Source of the DNA: Xanthobacteraceae bacterium
GTDB taxonomy: Bacteria > Pseudomonadota > Alphaproteobacteria > Rhizobiales > Xanthobacteraceae
Direction of reading: 5' to 3'
Assembly (NCBI GenBank): GCA_030043175.1
Contig: JASHYD010001222.1
Location: forward strand, 1-8,138
Length of the DNA: 8,138 nucleotides
The position numbers and the translations under genes were made by a program. Under the pieces are notes generated by a model, which worked only from the letters and a program-made list of their open reading frames with translations, did not search any database and was not told the origin of the DNA. How positions within the stretch are numbered: position 1 is the first letter of the stretch; each line of letters starts with the position of its first letter. Below are positions 1-7,067 of the stretch, piece by piece.

Positions 1-1
1 A

Positions 2-2059
2 ATCCCCGGACCGACGAGCACGGTCGTGGCGCGAGCCGAACTTTTGGATTTGGCTACCGTTATCAAAGTCTCGCAAGCAGTCTCGGGTGAGATGGTTCTG
101 GAAAGACTAACCGACCGGCTCATGCGCGCTGCCATCGAGCACGCCGGTGCCGAGCGAGGCTTCTTGATTTATCCACGAAGCGAAGGGCTGCAGATAGCAG
201 CGCTAGCAACCGCGCGCGGAGAGGATGTAGCCGTGCGCGTACGAGAACGCGGCGGACGCATTGCGGACCAGCTACCGGAGGCGCTCATTCGCTATGCAAT
301 GCGCACCCGCGAGACGGTAATTCTCGATGACGCATCCTCCCAAAATCCGTTTTCTGCTGATCCTTATGTTGTTCAGCGCCGGGCCCGTTCCATTCTGTGC
401 CTGCCACTGATCAATCAGGATAAACTCATCGGCGTTCTCTACCTGGAAAACAATCTCACCCCGCAGGTTTTCTCTCCGAACCGCGTGACGGTGCTGAAAG
501 TGCTCGCGTCGCAAGCAGCTATCACGCTCGACAACACACGACTTTACCTCGACCTCGCAGAACGCGAAGCGAAGATTCGCCGCTTGGTCGACGCCAACAT
601 CATAGGGATCTTCATTGCTCATCTCGAAGGTCAGGTTCTCGAGGCCAATGATGCGTTTCTCCGCATTCTGGGATATGACCGGGCGGACTTGGCATCGGGC
701 TACTTGCACTGGAGGGAGCTAACCCCACCAGAATGGGCCGAGCGCGACGGTCGTACCCTGGCAGAATTGAATTCAACCGGCATAGTTCAGCCATTCGAGA
801 AAGAGTATTTGCGAAAAGATGGCCGCCGGGTGCCCGTGCTGGTTGGAGGCGCACTGTTCGAAGAAGGCGCGGACCAGGGCGTCGCCTTTGTACTCGATTT
901 GACGGAGCGCAAGCGCGCCGAGCAAGCATTGCGCGAAAGCGAAACGAGATTCAGTGACTTCGCTGCGACCGCCTCCGATTGGCTTTGGGAGGTCGGTCCC
1001 GACTATAAATTCACGATGTTGACGGAAAATGCGTTTAGATCAAGTACGGCGGATCGAATCGGCACGGCGTGCTGGGATCATGCTCTGGACCTTGAGTCTG
1101 ATCCGGAGAAGTGGCGACTACTTCGGGAAGCGCTCGATTCACATAAACCGTTCCGTGACTTTGTATATTGCTGCAAGGCCGGAGACGGCTCCCCCATATA
1201 CGTCAAAGCCAGCGGCAAGCCCGTTTTTGAGGCCGACGGACAATTTCGTGGCTATCGGGGCACCAGCACGGACGTGACAGCACTTGTGAGAGCAGAAGAA
1301 TCGTTGCGCACGGTACAGGCTGAACTGGCTCATGTGAATCGCGTAACGACTTTGGGTGAACTCATTGCCTCGCTGACGCACGAAATCACGCAGCCGATTA
1401 GCTCTGCGCGTAATAACGCCAGAGCAGCCTTGAATTTCTCGGGCAACCACCCGCCGGAGCTAAATGAGATCAAGGAAGCACTCCGCTGTGCCGTCAGTGA
1501 CATTGATCGTGCCGGACACATCATCGAGCGGATCCGTGATCAGGTCAAAAAGGCGCCGCCACGAAAGCTGTACTTCGATCTGAATGAGGCAATTGTTGAG
1601 GTGCTTTTGTTGGCGCGAAGTGCGATCGCCAAGAATGGAGTCTCGGTTCAAACTCAGCTTTCGGAGGGGCTACTTCCCACCAACGGGGATCGTGTTCAAT
1701 TGCAACAGGTTGTGCTGAACCTGGTGCTGAATGCAGTCGAGGCAATGAGCTCGGTCGAGGCGGGGCCGCGAGAGTTGCTGATCAGCACCGAGCGAAACCG
1801 GAGAAACGGCGTAGCCGTCACGGTTCGCGATTCCGGGCCAGGTATCGAAGCGGAGCGTATCGAGCGTGTTTTCGAGGCCTTCTACACCACCAAGCCCGGC
1901 GGGGTGGGGATGGGGCTGGCGATCTGCCAGACCATCATCGAGGCCCATGGCGGGCGACTGTGGGCCGACGCCAACGAGCTTCGGGGCGCAGTATTTCAGT
2001 TTACGTTGCCTGGCGCGGAAAACGAGCTCACGAACGGAAGAGCAGCGCGACTGCCCTAG
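2..2059 (+). CDS. Multidomain sensor histidine kinase (GAF-PAS-PAS-HisKA-HATPase), 5' partial
   Basis: This is the C-terminal part of a cytoplasmic sensor kinase that autophosphorylates on a histidine using ATP. The frame is open to the left edge. A GTG at base 26 is possible, but residues before and after it (LDLATVIKVSQAVSGE) resemble the linker before the GAF domain in very large Ser/Thr-kinase/AAA/GAF/histidine-kinase proteins, so I treat it as truncated. Counting from base 26: GAF domain about residues 10-175 (ILDDASSQNPFSADPY, RSILCLPL, LIGVLYLENN), PAS about 180-300 ending in DLTERKRAE, a second PAS about 305-420, HisKA with phospho-acceptor His452 in SLTHEITQP, and the ATPase domain with N569 (N box), DSGPGI 602-607 (G1) and GVGMGL 626-631 (G2). 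No membrane segment is seen, so it probably senses a soluble signal through GAF or PAS. No response regulator lies nearby. The kinase role is firm; the signal and the N-terminal Ser/Thr kinase part are inferred. Confidence 0.93.
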   Translation: MPGPTSTVVARAELLDLATVIKVSQAVSGEMVLERLTDRLMRAAIEHAGAERGFLIYPRSEGLQIAALATARGEDVAVRVRERGGRIADQLPEALIRYAMRTRETVILDDASSQNPFSADPYVVQRRARSILCLPLINQDKLIGVLYLENNLTPQVFSPNRVTVLKVLASQAAITLDNTRLYLDLAEREAKIRRLVDANIIGIFIAHLEGQVLEANDAFLRILGYDRADLASGYLHWRELTPPEWAERDGRTLAELNSTGIVQPFEKEYLRKDGRRVPVLVGGALFEEGADQGVAFVLDLTERKRAEQALRESETRFSDFAATASDWLWEVGPDYKFTMLTENAFRSSTADRIGTACWDHALDLESDPEKWRLLREALDSHKPFRDFVYCCKAGDGSPIYVKASGKPVFEADGQFRGYRGTSTDVTALVRAEESLRTVQAELAHVNRVTTLGELIASLTHEITQPISSARNNARAALNFSGNHPPELNEIKEALRCAVSDIDRAGHIIERIRDQVKKAPPRKLYFDLNEAIVEVLLLARSAIAKNGVSVQTQLSEGLLPTNGDRVQLQQVVLNLVLNAVEAMSSVEAGPRELLISTERNRRNGVAVTVRDSGPGIEAERIERVFEAFYTTKPGGVGMGLAICQTIIEAHGGRLWADANELRGAVFQFTLPGAENELTNGRAARLP

Positions 2060-2094
2060 CCCAATCTCATGGCGCGACGCCTAGCATCGTCCTG

Positions 2095-2120
2095 AAGCGG
2101 TATAAGCCAAGTAACCGCTT
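2095..2120 (+). terminator. Possible weak stem-loop after the histidine kinase gene
   Basis: AAGCGGT (2095-2101) and ACCGCTT (2114-2120) form a perfect 7-base-pair stem with a 12-base loop, 35 bases after the kinase stop codon. Only three T residues cover the end of the 3' arm, so it is a poor intrinsic terminator. It could equally be chance. The position between two genes is the main reason to list it. Confidence 0.2.
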
Positions 2121-2296
2121 TCGTGACGAAGATCGACAGGGCGTCACCGCCGCAGTCTTCATCGCCGGACGCGCACTTGGAGTAGACGAGTAGCGTCGAT
2201 ATTTACCCGACTACACCATAGTTGAATTGACGTCAGGTGATCCATCATCAAAGCTGCCCTAATTCCTCGAAGAGGCTGTTCGCAGCGGATGATAGC

Positions 2297-2890
2297 ATGA
2301 ATAACAAACTTAACGACCTAGCTCTCGATCGATTGTTTCGCGAGGCTCGCACGCGCAACGGATGGACCAACCAACCGCTGCCGGATCAGCAGCTACGGGA
2401 GGTATACGATTTGATGAAACTCGGGCCTACCTCGGGAAATTGCTGCCCGGCGCGTTTTGTCTGGGTCAGGAGTGCGGAGGGTAAGAGCCGGCTTGCAGCC
2501 CTTGCCGCGCCCGGTAATGCGCCAAAGATTTTGGCTGCGCCCGTCACAGTCATCGTCGGCTATGATCTGGACTTCGCCGAACAAATGCCAAAGCTGTTTC
2601 CAGCGCGCGGCAAGGACATGCAGGCGTTTTTTTCCGATCCTGTGATCGCGCAAACCACGGCTTTTCGCAACGGCAGCCTTCAGGGCGCCTATTTGATGAT
2701 GGCGGCGCGCGCACTCGGACTGGACTGTGGTCCGATGTCTGGCTTCAACAATGAGGCGGTGGATTCCCAATTTTTCGCCAATACGCGCATTAAATCGAAT
2801 TTCATATGCTCGATGGGGTACGGGTCGAATGAAAATCTCTTCCCACGCCTCCCGAGATTGACATTCGATGAAGCGGGGCGGTTTGCCTGA
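2297..2890 (+). CDS. rutE: RutE-type malonic semialdehyde reductase / nitroreductase-family flavoprotein
   Basis: A 197-residue FMN-dependent oxidoreductase of the nitroreductase fold, in the HadB/RutE subfamily. RutE reduces the toxic malonic semialdehyde released by the Rut pyrimidine-degradation pathway to 3-hydroxypropionate with NAD(P)H, in the cytoplasm. The match covers the whole length: EARTRNGW (16-23), MKLGPTSGN (40-48) then PARFV (51-55), TAFRN (121-125), AYLMMAARALGLDCGPMSGF (131-150), GYG (174-176) and PRLPRL (183-188). E. coli RutE has almost the same length. ATG at 2297 is chosen because it gives the family N-terminus. A GTG at 2237 in frame would add 20 unlike residues. The ribosome site is weak: GAAGAGG at 2269-2275 lies 21 bases upstream. 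No rutA, B, C, D or F is visible, so the native substrate is uncertain and could be another aldehyde, a quinone or a nitro compound. Confidence 0.88.
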   Translation: MNNKLNDLALDRLFREARTRNGWTNQPLPDQQLREVYDLMKLGPTSGNCCPARFVWVRSAEGKSRLAALAAPGNAPKILAAPVTVIVGYDLDFAEQMPKLFPARGKDMQAFFSDPVIAQTTAFRNGSLQGAYLMMAARALGLDCGPMSGFNNEAVDSQFFANTRIKSNFICSMGYGSNENLFPRLPRLTFDEAGRFA

Positions 2891-2995
2891 GGGAGCGGCA
2901 AATTAATAGTAACAAACCAGACCCGAAGGTTGAACTCGCGCGTCATTGTATCAACGGCGAGTGGATTAGTTCGTTGACGGTCGCAAATTCGATAT

Positions 2996-3014
2996 GCCTC
3001 TCCACTCGAGAGGC
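2996..3014 (+). other. Small inverted repeat in the region before the SnoaL-like gene
   Basis: GCCTCT (2996-3001) and AGAGGC (3009-3014) can pair around a 7-base loop. It lies in the 210-base gap between the RutE-like gene and the SnoaL-like gene, about 90 bases before the chosen start. There is no T tract after it, so it is not a normal terminator. It might be a 5'-leader hairpin or an operator, or chance. Nothing else definite was seen in this gap. Confidence 0.2.
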
Positions 3015-3086
3015 GAACGATGAGCAAACTCGTCGCCGCAGAATATCGGGGGGGCCGCATTGGGGCGGGAGAAGTTGGTCGAGATG

Positions 3087-3093
3087 AAAGGAG
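3087..3093 (+). promoter_or_regulatory. Ribosome binding site deciding the start of the SnoaL-like gene
   Basis: AAAGGAG lies 7 bases before ATG 3101. This favours 3101 over the upstream in-frame ATG at 3020, which has a weaker GAGAGG (3008-3013) 6 bases before it. A start at 3101 also gives a signal peptide of normal length, whereas 3020 would add 27 residues before it. Confidence 0.7.
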
Positions 3094-3100
3094 CAGCGTC

Positions 3101-4009
3101 ATGGCAAGGGATTTGTTCGCAACTTCGAACTCCACTATTCAGAGAGTGTTTATGGCGGTTGCAGTTATTGCGAGTAGCTTTGCAATCTTGTTGGCACCGA
3201 CGCCTGCTCAATCGCAAGATCGAAGCGTAATAACCACGGATACTTTGGGCGCCAACGCTCGCCAAGCCATGATCGACATTTTTCGCAAGAAAGATCCGAC
3301 GGCTGTCGACCGGTATTTTGCGGAATCATTAATACAGCATGACCCGAGTCTCGTCGATGGCCATGTCGGAATGAAGTCGTTGGTCGCGGAGATCGCGAAC
3401 TCTCCGGCTGCCGATATCACAATCTATCGCACGCTTGTGGACGGAGATTTTGTCCTTCTGCATTCCAGATACCAGGGTGTCAGTCGCTATGGCCAAAATG
3501 CGATCGCGTTCGATCTGTTCCGCTTCCGCGGCGGCAAAATTGCCGAGCATTGGGGAGGCCAGGAGCCCGAGGAGCGCCCCAATGCGTCGGGCCGCACGCA
3601 AATCGGCGGACCCACCGAGGTCGTTGATCGTGAGAAGACGGAGGCCAACCGGACGTTAGTACGTGCGTATAGGGAAACAGTCATGGTGGCTTTGCGCTCC
3701 GATCGGATCGAGGAATTTGTGAGTGCCGCTCTTGTGCAGCACGCTTCGCAAATCGGTGATGGAATTGCGCAGTTAAGAAATCGAATCGCAAGCGTAGCGA
3801 AGGAGGGAGGCCAGTTGTACCTCACACCCCGTCGTTACGTAGCTGAGGGCAACTTTGTGCTTGTGTTGACCGAGGGAGACCTGCCCTCCGGGCCAACTGC
3901 GCTGTACGATCTCGTTCGGGTCGAGAATGGGAAAATAGTCGAGCATTGGGATGTTTTGACTCCGATACCTCCGCGGGTTCAGTGGAAAAACGCAAATGGA
4001 CCATTCTAG
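3101..4009 (+). CDS. Exported protein with two tandem SnoaL/NTF2-like domains
   Basis: A 302-residue protein with a Sec-type signal peptide: basic residues near the start, a hydrophobic run at about 17-33 ([15 protein letters not shown]) and a likely cleavage near PTPAQSQ (33-39). Two SnoaL-like domains follow, about residues 55-158 and 185-292. Each has a QH pair (79-80 and 213-214), a [F/Y]DL strand (137-139 and 269-271), and a G-K-I-x-EHW motif (145-151 and 277-283). The repeats are nearly equally spaced, which points to an internal duplication. Similar domains occur in small polyketide cyclases and in proteins annotated as SnoaL-like aldol-condensation enzymes, but no reaction can be assigned. 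It reads towards the molybdenum hydroxylase genes with a 47-base gap, suggesting one operon and a shared periplasmic location. An in-frame ATG at 3152 is an alternative start but would lose the basic N-terminal region. Confidence 0.85.
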   Translation: MARDLFATSNSTIQRVFMAVAVIASSFAILLAPTPAQSQDRSVITTDTLGANARQAMIDIFRKKDPTAVDRYFAESLIQHDPSLVDGHVGMKSLVAEIANSPAADITIYRTLVDGDFVLLHSRYQGVSRYGQNAIAFDLFRFRGGKIAEHWGGQEPEERPNASGRTQIGGPTEVVDREKTEANRTLVRAYRETVMVALRSDRIEEFVSAALVQHASQIGDGIAQLRNRIASVAKEGGQLYLTPRRYVAEGNFVLVLTEGDLPSGPTALYDLVRVENGKIVEHWDVLTPIPPRVQWKNANGPF

Positions 4010-4045
4010 CTGCCGAGATCGGGCGTCAATGGCAATCGCGAACAC

Positions 4046-4050
4046 AGGAG
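4046..4050 (+). promoter_or_regulatory. Ribosome binding site of the [2Fe-2S] subunit gene
   Basis: AGGAG lies 6 bases before ATG 4057. It settles the start against a longer in-frame option at 3946, which lies inside the SnoaL-like gene and would add 37 residues that do not belong to the family. Confidence 0.7.
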
Positions 4051-4056
4051 AAGCCG

Positions 4057-4512
4057 ATGGCTACCGAGTTTCGCATTAACGGCCAGGCGGTCAGTTCCGA
4101 TGCGCCGCCGCAAACGCCGCTCTTGTGGGTCATCAGGGAACAACTCAAGCTGACTGGCACGAAATTCGGGTGCGGTGCCGGGCTGTGTGGGGCGTGCATG
4201 GTGCACGTTGACGGCGAACGCGCATTTTCTTGTCAAACACAGATTTCCGAAGTCGCCGGCCGCACCGTTATGACCATTGAGGGCTTGTCGCTGGATTCAT
4301 CACATCCCGTTCAGAGAGCCTGGCTGGCCGAGCGTGTGCCCCAATGCGGCTATTGCCAGTCCGGACAGATCATGAACGCCGTCGCGCTGCTCAAGCAAAA
4401 GGCTCATCCGACGCGCGCTGAGATCGTTGCGCATATGAACACGAACATTTGCCGTTGTGGAACCTATCCGCGGATTCTACGCGCGATTGAACGCGCCGCC
4501 AAGGAGGGCTAA
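4057..4512 (+). CDS. [2Fe-2S] small subunit of an isoquinoline 1-oxidoreductase-like molybdenum hydroxylase (IorA-type)
   Basis: A 151-residue electron-transfer subunit carrying two [2Fe-2S] clusters. The N-terminal ferredoxin-like domain has C39, C44, C47 and C59 (C-x4-C-x2-C-x11-C, in [16 protein letters not shown]). The C-terminal helical domain has C97, C100, C132 and C134 (CGYCQSGQ and [11 protein letters not shown]). All eight cluster ligands of the xanthine-oxidase-family small subunit are present, and the length is normal. It should pass electrons from the molybdenum site of the next gene's product to an outside acceptor. It has no signal peptide, so it is probably carried through the Tat system bound to the large subunit. 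Its stop is 3 bases before the large-subunit start, so co-translation is very likely. The substrate is unknown: relatives act on isoquinoline, nicotinate-type heterocycles or aldehydes. Confidence 0.95.
   Translation: MATEFRINGQAVSSDAPPQTPLLWVIREQLKLTGTKFGCGAGLCGACMVHVDGERAFSCQTQISEVAGRTVMTIEGLSLDSSHPVQRAWLAERVPQCGYCQSGQIMNAVALLKQKAHPTRAEIVAHMNTNICRCGTYPRILRAIERAAKEG
4501..4507 (+). promoter_or_regulatory. Ribosome binding site of the molybdopterin subunit, inside the preceding gene
   Basis: AAGGAGG lies 8 bases before ATG 4516 and is made by the last codons (Lys-Glu-Gly) of the small-subunit gene. This overlap suggests translational coupling of the two subunits. Confidence 0.75.
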
Positions 4513-4515
4513 GCG

Positions 4516-6744
4516 ATGTCGTCCAGTATCTTCCATCGCCCAATGGCCGTCCTGTCGCGCCGTCAGTTCATGACGGGTGCCGCTGGACTCACCTTCGCAT
4601 TCGCAATTGACCACTGCGACATCGCGGCGTCCGCCGTCCTCGGAGATGAAGCAAGCGGCGCAATTCTGAGCCCCTGGGTAAGCATTGCGCCAAACGGCGT
4701 GATCTCAATCATGTCACCAGCAGCCGAGACAGGCCAGGGGTCCATGACATCGCTTCCTCTTATCCTGGCTGAGGAACTCGACGCCGAATGGGATCAGGTA
4801 CGCATCGTCCCCGCGCCAGTCATTGAAAAGATCTACGGCAATCCCGCGTTCGGCGGCGCGATGTTCACAGCCGGCAGCACAGCGGTAAGCGCCTATTTTA
4901 CCCCCCTTCGCACCTTTGGTGCCCAGGTGCGCCGCGTTGTTCTGGATAATGTCTCGAGAAAGTGGAACGTGCCGGTCGAAGAGCTGACCACTGAGCCGAG
5001 CACGGTTGTTCACGAAAAATCGGGGCGCCGGCTCAGTTATGGCGAGATTGCGGCCTTCGCTCAGATTCCCGCGACGGCGCCCGAGATCAAGCCTGCACAG
5101 CTCAAGAAGACAAACGAGTTTCGCCTGATCGGCAGGGATGTGGTGCGGGTCGACTTGGCAAAAAAAGTCAACGGTACTGCCGCCTATTCGATTGATTTGC
5201 AGATACCGGGGATGATTTATGGGACTGTGCTGGAGAGCCCCGTCGAGGGCTCAACCCCCGAACAATTTGACGAGGCCAACGTCAAGGCGATCGAAGGCGT
5301 GATCGCGACTGTACGCCTGCCTTACGGGATCGGCGTGCTTGCGGAAACCCCGTGGGCGGCCTTCGATGGAAAGGCCGCAGTCGGAGATAGCATTATCTGG
5401 AAACGCAGCGGCAAAGCTTGGGGGTTCGATGCTGACGAAGGTCTGAAGGCTTTCGCCGCCGCCGCCCGCGACCCGAGCGTCTCGGTCAGCTCTGATTGGT
5501 TCAAACAAGGCGACGCTGAGGACGCTCTCGGACGTGCGGCAACGGTTATCGAAGCAGAGTACCAGTGCGACTATGCTTATCATGCGCAAATGGAGCCGCT
5601 GAACGCGATCGCGGCGGTTTCACCCTCGGGAGATGCCGCAGAAATATGGTGCGGCACGCAGGGCCTCACCATGGCGATCGACACGGCCGCCAGGGCGCTA
5701 GGCATCCCGCATGAAAGGATCAAACTCCATTATACGCTGCTCGGCGGGAGCTTTGGCCGGCGCGGTGAATACGACGACGATTATATCGTCCACGCCGCAC
5801 TGCTATCGAAAGCGGCCGGACGTCCGGTCAAAATGATGTGGACGCGCGAGGATGACGTACACAACGGCCGACTACGACCACAGACGGCGCACTATCTTCG
5901 CGCCGGCCTCGACGCTTCCGGAAAGATAATTGCCTGGCATCAGCGTCTTGCCGGCGATCGTGTGATGCCGTTTACAGATCCGGTTCGCTACGAGCTTTCC
6001 GGCCATAAGGACCTCCTCCTGATGCTTGGCGTCGAGTTGCGTTCGTACGATATTGCAAATCAATACTGCGGCCTCATCTATCGCGATACCGGTGTCCGCA
6101 CCTCCTCGCTCCGCGGTATCGGATACACGGCCAACAAGTTCGTGACCGAAGCTTTTCTTGATGAGATCGCACAGCGGCGCGGCATTGACCCTGTACAGCT
6201 GAGACTTGATCTCTTGAAGAATACGCCGCGTGGCCGTGCCGTCGTCGAGCGTGTGGCGCAAATGGCCAATTGGGGAGCAAAGCGGCCCGAGGGCCACGCG
6301 GTCGGTTTCGCTTTCATCGATTACTCGGGCACGCTACTCGGTGGTATCGTCGAGATTTCAGTCGAGCGCACAAGCGGTAATATAAAGGTGCACAATTTCT
6401 GGTGCACGATCGACTGCGGCATTCCGGTGCAACCGGACACTGTGATCGCCCAAACCGAAGGCAGCATCGTCTACGGTTTGGGTCTGGCGTTAACCGAGCG
6501 TATCTCCATCACCGATGGTGCGGTCGATCAGTCCAACTTCTATGACTACGAGGTGATGCGCATGAAGGACATACCCGAGATACACGTTGAAATTCTCGCG
6601 ACCGACAACCATCCGACGGGAGCCGGACAGATGGGCACACCTCTGGTGGCACCGGCGATCAACAACGCGTTCGCGGCCTCGACTGGCAAACGCCTTCGCG
6701 AAACGCCAATGACGCCCGAGCGGGTGAAACGGGCGCTGGCTTGA
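4516..6744 (+). CDS. Tat-exported molybdopterin-binding large subunit of an isoquinoline 1-oxidoreductase-like hydroxylase (IorB-type)
   Basis: A 742-residue molybdenum-cofactor subunit of the xanthine dehydrogenase superfamily, which hydroxylates a substrate carbon with oxygen from water. A twin-arginine signal, SRRQFMTGAAGLTFAFA, starts at residue 14, so the enzyme should be periplasmic. Family motifs in order: ETGQGSMTSLPLILAEELDA (GQGS 73-76), RVD then KVNGTAAYSIDLQIPGM from about 210, YHAQMEPLNA (355-364), GGSFGRRGEYDDD (410-422), the TSSLRGIGYTANKF segment with R533, and a C-terminal GAGQMGTPLVAPAINNAF from residue 702. In most relatives that last motif is GxGE, whose Glu is the catalytic base; here it is Gln705. 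This could be a subfamily trait or a sign of altered chemistry. Length and layout are normal for the two-subunit Ior type. No cytochrome c, FAD subunit or XdhC-type chaperone follows. The substrate cannot be named from sequence. Confidence 0.93.
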   Translation: MSSSIFHRPMAVLSRRQFMTGAAGLTFAFAIDHCDIAASAVLGDEASGAILSPWVSIAPNGVISIMSPAAETGQGSMTSLPLILAEELDAEWDQVRIVPAPVIEKIYGNPAFGGAMFTAGSTAVSAYFTPLRTFGAQVRRVVLDNVSRKWNVPVEELTTEPSTVVHEKSGRRLSYGEIAAFAQIPATAPEIKPAQLKKTNEFRLIGRDVVRVDLAKKVNGTAAYSIDLQIPGMIYGTVLESPVEGSTPEQFDEANVKAIEGVIATVRLPYGIGVLAETPWAAFDGKAAVGDSIIWKRSGKAWGFDADEGLKAFAAAARDPSVSVSSDWFKQGDAEDALGRAATVIEAEYQCDYAYHAQMEPLNAIAAVSPSGDAAEIWCGTQGLTMAIDTAARALGIPHERIKLHYTLLGGSFGRRGEYDDDYIVHAALLSKAAGRPVKMMWTREDDVHNGRLRPQTAHYLRAGLDASGKIIAWHQRLAGDRVMPFTDPVRYELSGHKDLLLMLGVELRSYDIANQYCGLIYRDTGVRTSSLRGIGYTANKFVTEAFLDEIAQRRGIDPVQLRLDLLKNTPRGRAVVERVAQMANWGAKRPEGHAVGFAFIDYSGTLLGGIVEISVERTSGNIKVHNFWCTIDCGIPVQPDTVIAQTEGSIVYGLGLALTERISITDGAVDQSNFYDYEVMRMKDIPEIHVEILATDNHPTGAGQMGTPLVAPAINNAFAASTGKRLRETPMTPERVKRALA

Positions 6745-6936
6745 ACGCGGACTAGCGGGCGGCATTTCGCACGGTCTTGTTGTCGGAACTTGCCAGCGAC
6801 CGGTCGTCCATTCATTCCAGAGAGGTTTACGGTCGAATTGGAACGGGTCGTCAGCTGGTGAGTGGCCGAGTCGATGGCTTGCGTCTATCGGACGGTCGGG
6901 CGCGGACGAAAGTAGGGGTGCCGAGAGCCGAGATCG

Positions 6937-6983
6937 ATCGTAATCATCCCGCAGTCAATCGTAGCGTCGACGATCAAATCGTA
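6937..6983. repeat. Cluster of ATCGT/ACGAT elements, possible operator
   Basis: ATCGTA occurs at 6937-6942, 6958-6963 and 6978-6983, spaced 21 and 20 bases, close to two helical turns. An inverted ACGAT at 6970-6974 forms ACGAT-CAA-ATCGT with the last copy. This arrangement upstream of an efflux gene could bind a dimeric repressor, but the elements are short and may be chance. Confidence 0.3.
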
Positions 6984-7008
6984 TTGAAAAGGGGTAGCAG
7001 CGGGGAGA

Positions 7009-7032
7009 TTGACAATGCCTTTGACAAGTCAA
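7009..7032 (+). promoter_or_regulatory. Twin TTGACA hexamers and TTGAC-AA-GTCAA palindrome
   Basis: TTGACA occurs at 7009-7014 and again at 7021-7026. The second is part of the palindrome TTGAC-AA-GTCAA (7021-7032). TTGACA is the sigma-70 -35 consensus, but no good -10 box lies 16-18 bases downstream of either copy. The palindrome could be an operator, of the kind bound by MarR- or TetR-type regulators near efflux genes. It lies 35 bases before the start codon of the adaptor gene. Confidence 0.3.
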
Positions 7033-7065
7033 TGTCTGCCGATGAGCTTGCGATGGTTGGCGTGA
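7015..7065 (+). CDS. Possible 16-codon leader peptide before the efflux adaptor gene
   Basis: ATG 7015 opens a 16-codon frame (MPLTSQCLPMSLRWLA) that stops at 7063-7065, two bases before ATG 7068 of the adaptor gene. GGGGAG at 7002-7007 lies 7 bases upstream and is a better ribosome site than any directly before 7068. It might be a translationally coupled leader. It is very short and has no known relative, so it may be chance. Confidence 0.2.
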   Translation: MPLTSQCLPMSLRWLA

Positions 7066-7067
7066 CA

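Larger units (their letters stand above)
6745..7067. other. 323-base intergenic region with operator-like repeats before the efflux gene
   Basis: No convincing gene, such as a tetR-type regulator, was seen here. The reading frame of the downstream lipoprotein is open back to 6756, but the N-terminal extension it would give is unlike a signal peptide. The region holds a CGACCGGTCG palindrome (6797-6806), a cluster of ATCGT/ACGAT elements (6937-6983), two TTGACA hexamers (7009 and 7021) and a possible 16-codon leader frame. No T-rich terminator follows the hydroxylase operon. Confidence 0.5.

Noticed and set aside
3020..3100. Upstream ATG at 3020 as the start of the SnoaL-like gene
   Set aside because: It has a fair GAGAGG site, but it would place 27 extra residues before the signal peptide. 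AAAGGAG before ATG 3101 is stronger.
3946..4056. Longer start of the [2Fe-2S] subunit inside the SnoaL-like gene
   Set aside because: The extra 37 residues are the SnoaL-like gene read in another frame, and the family N-terminus begins at 4057 behind AGGAG.
6797..6806. CGACCGGTCG palindrome in the intergenic region
   Set aside because: A 10-base palindrome is expected several times by chance in a window this size, and it has no supporting second site.
6756..7031. Open frame upstream of the efflux adaptor as an N-terminal extension
   Set aside because: The only starts before 7032 are GTG codons (6858, 6918), and an extension would bury the lipoprotein signal inside the protein.
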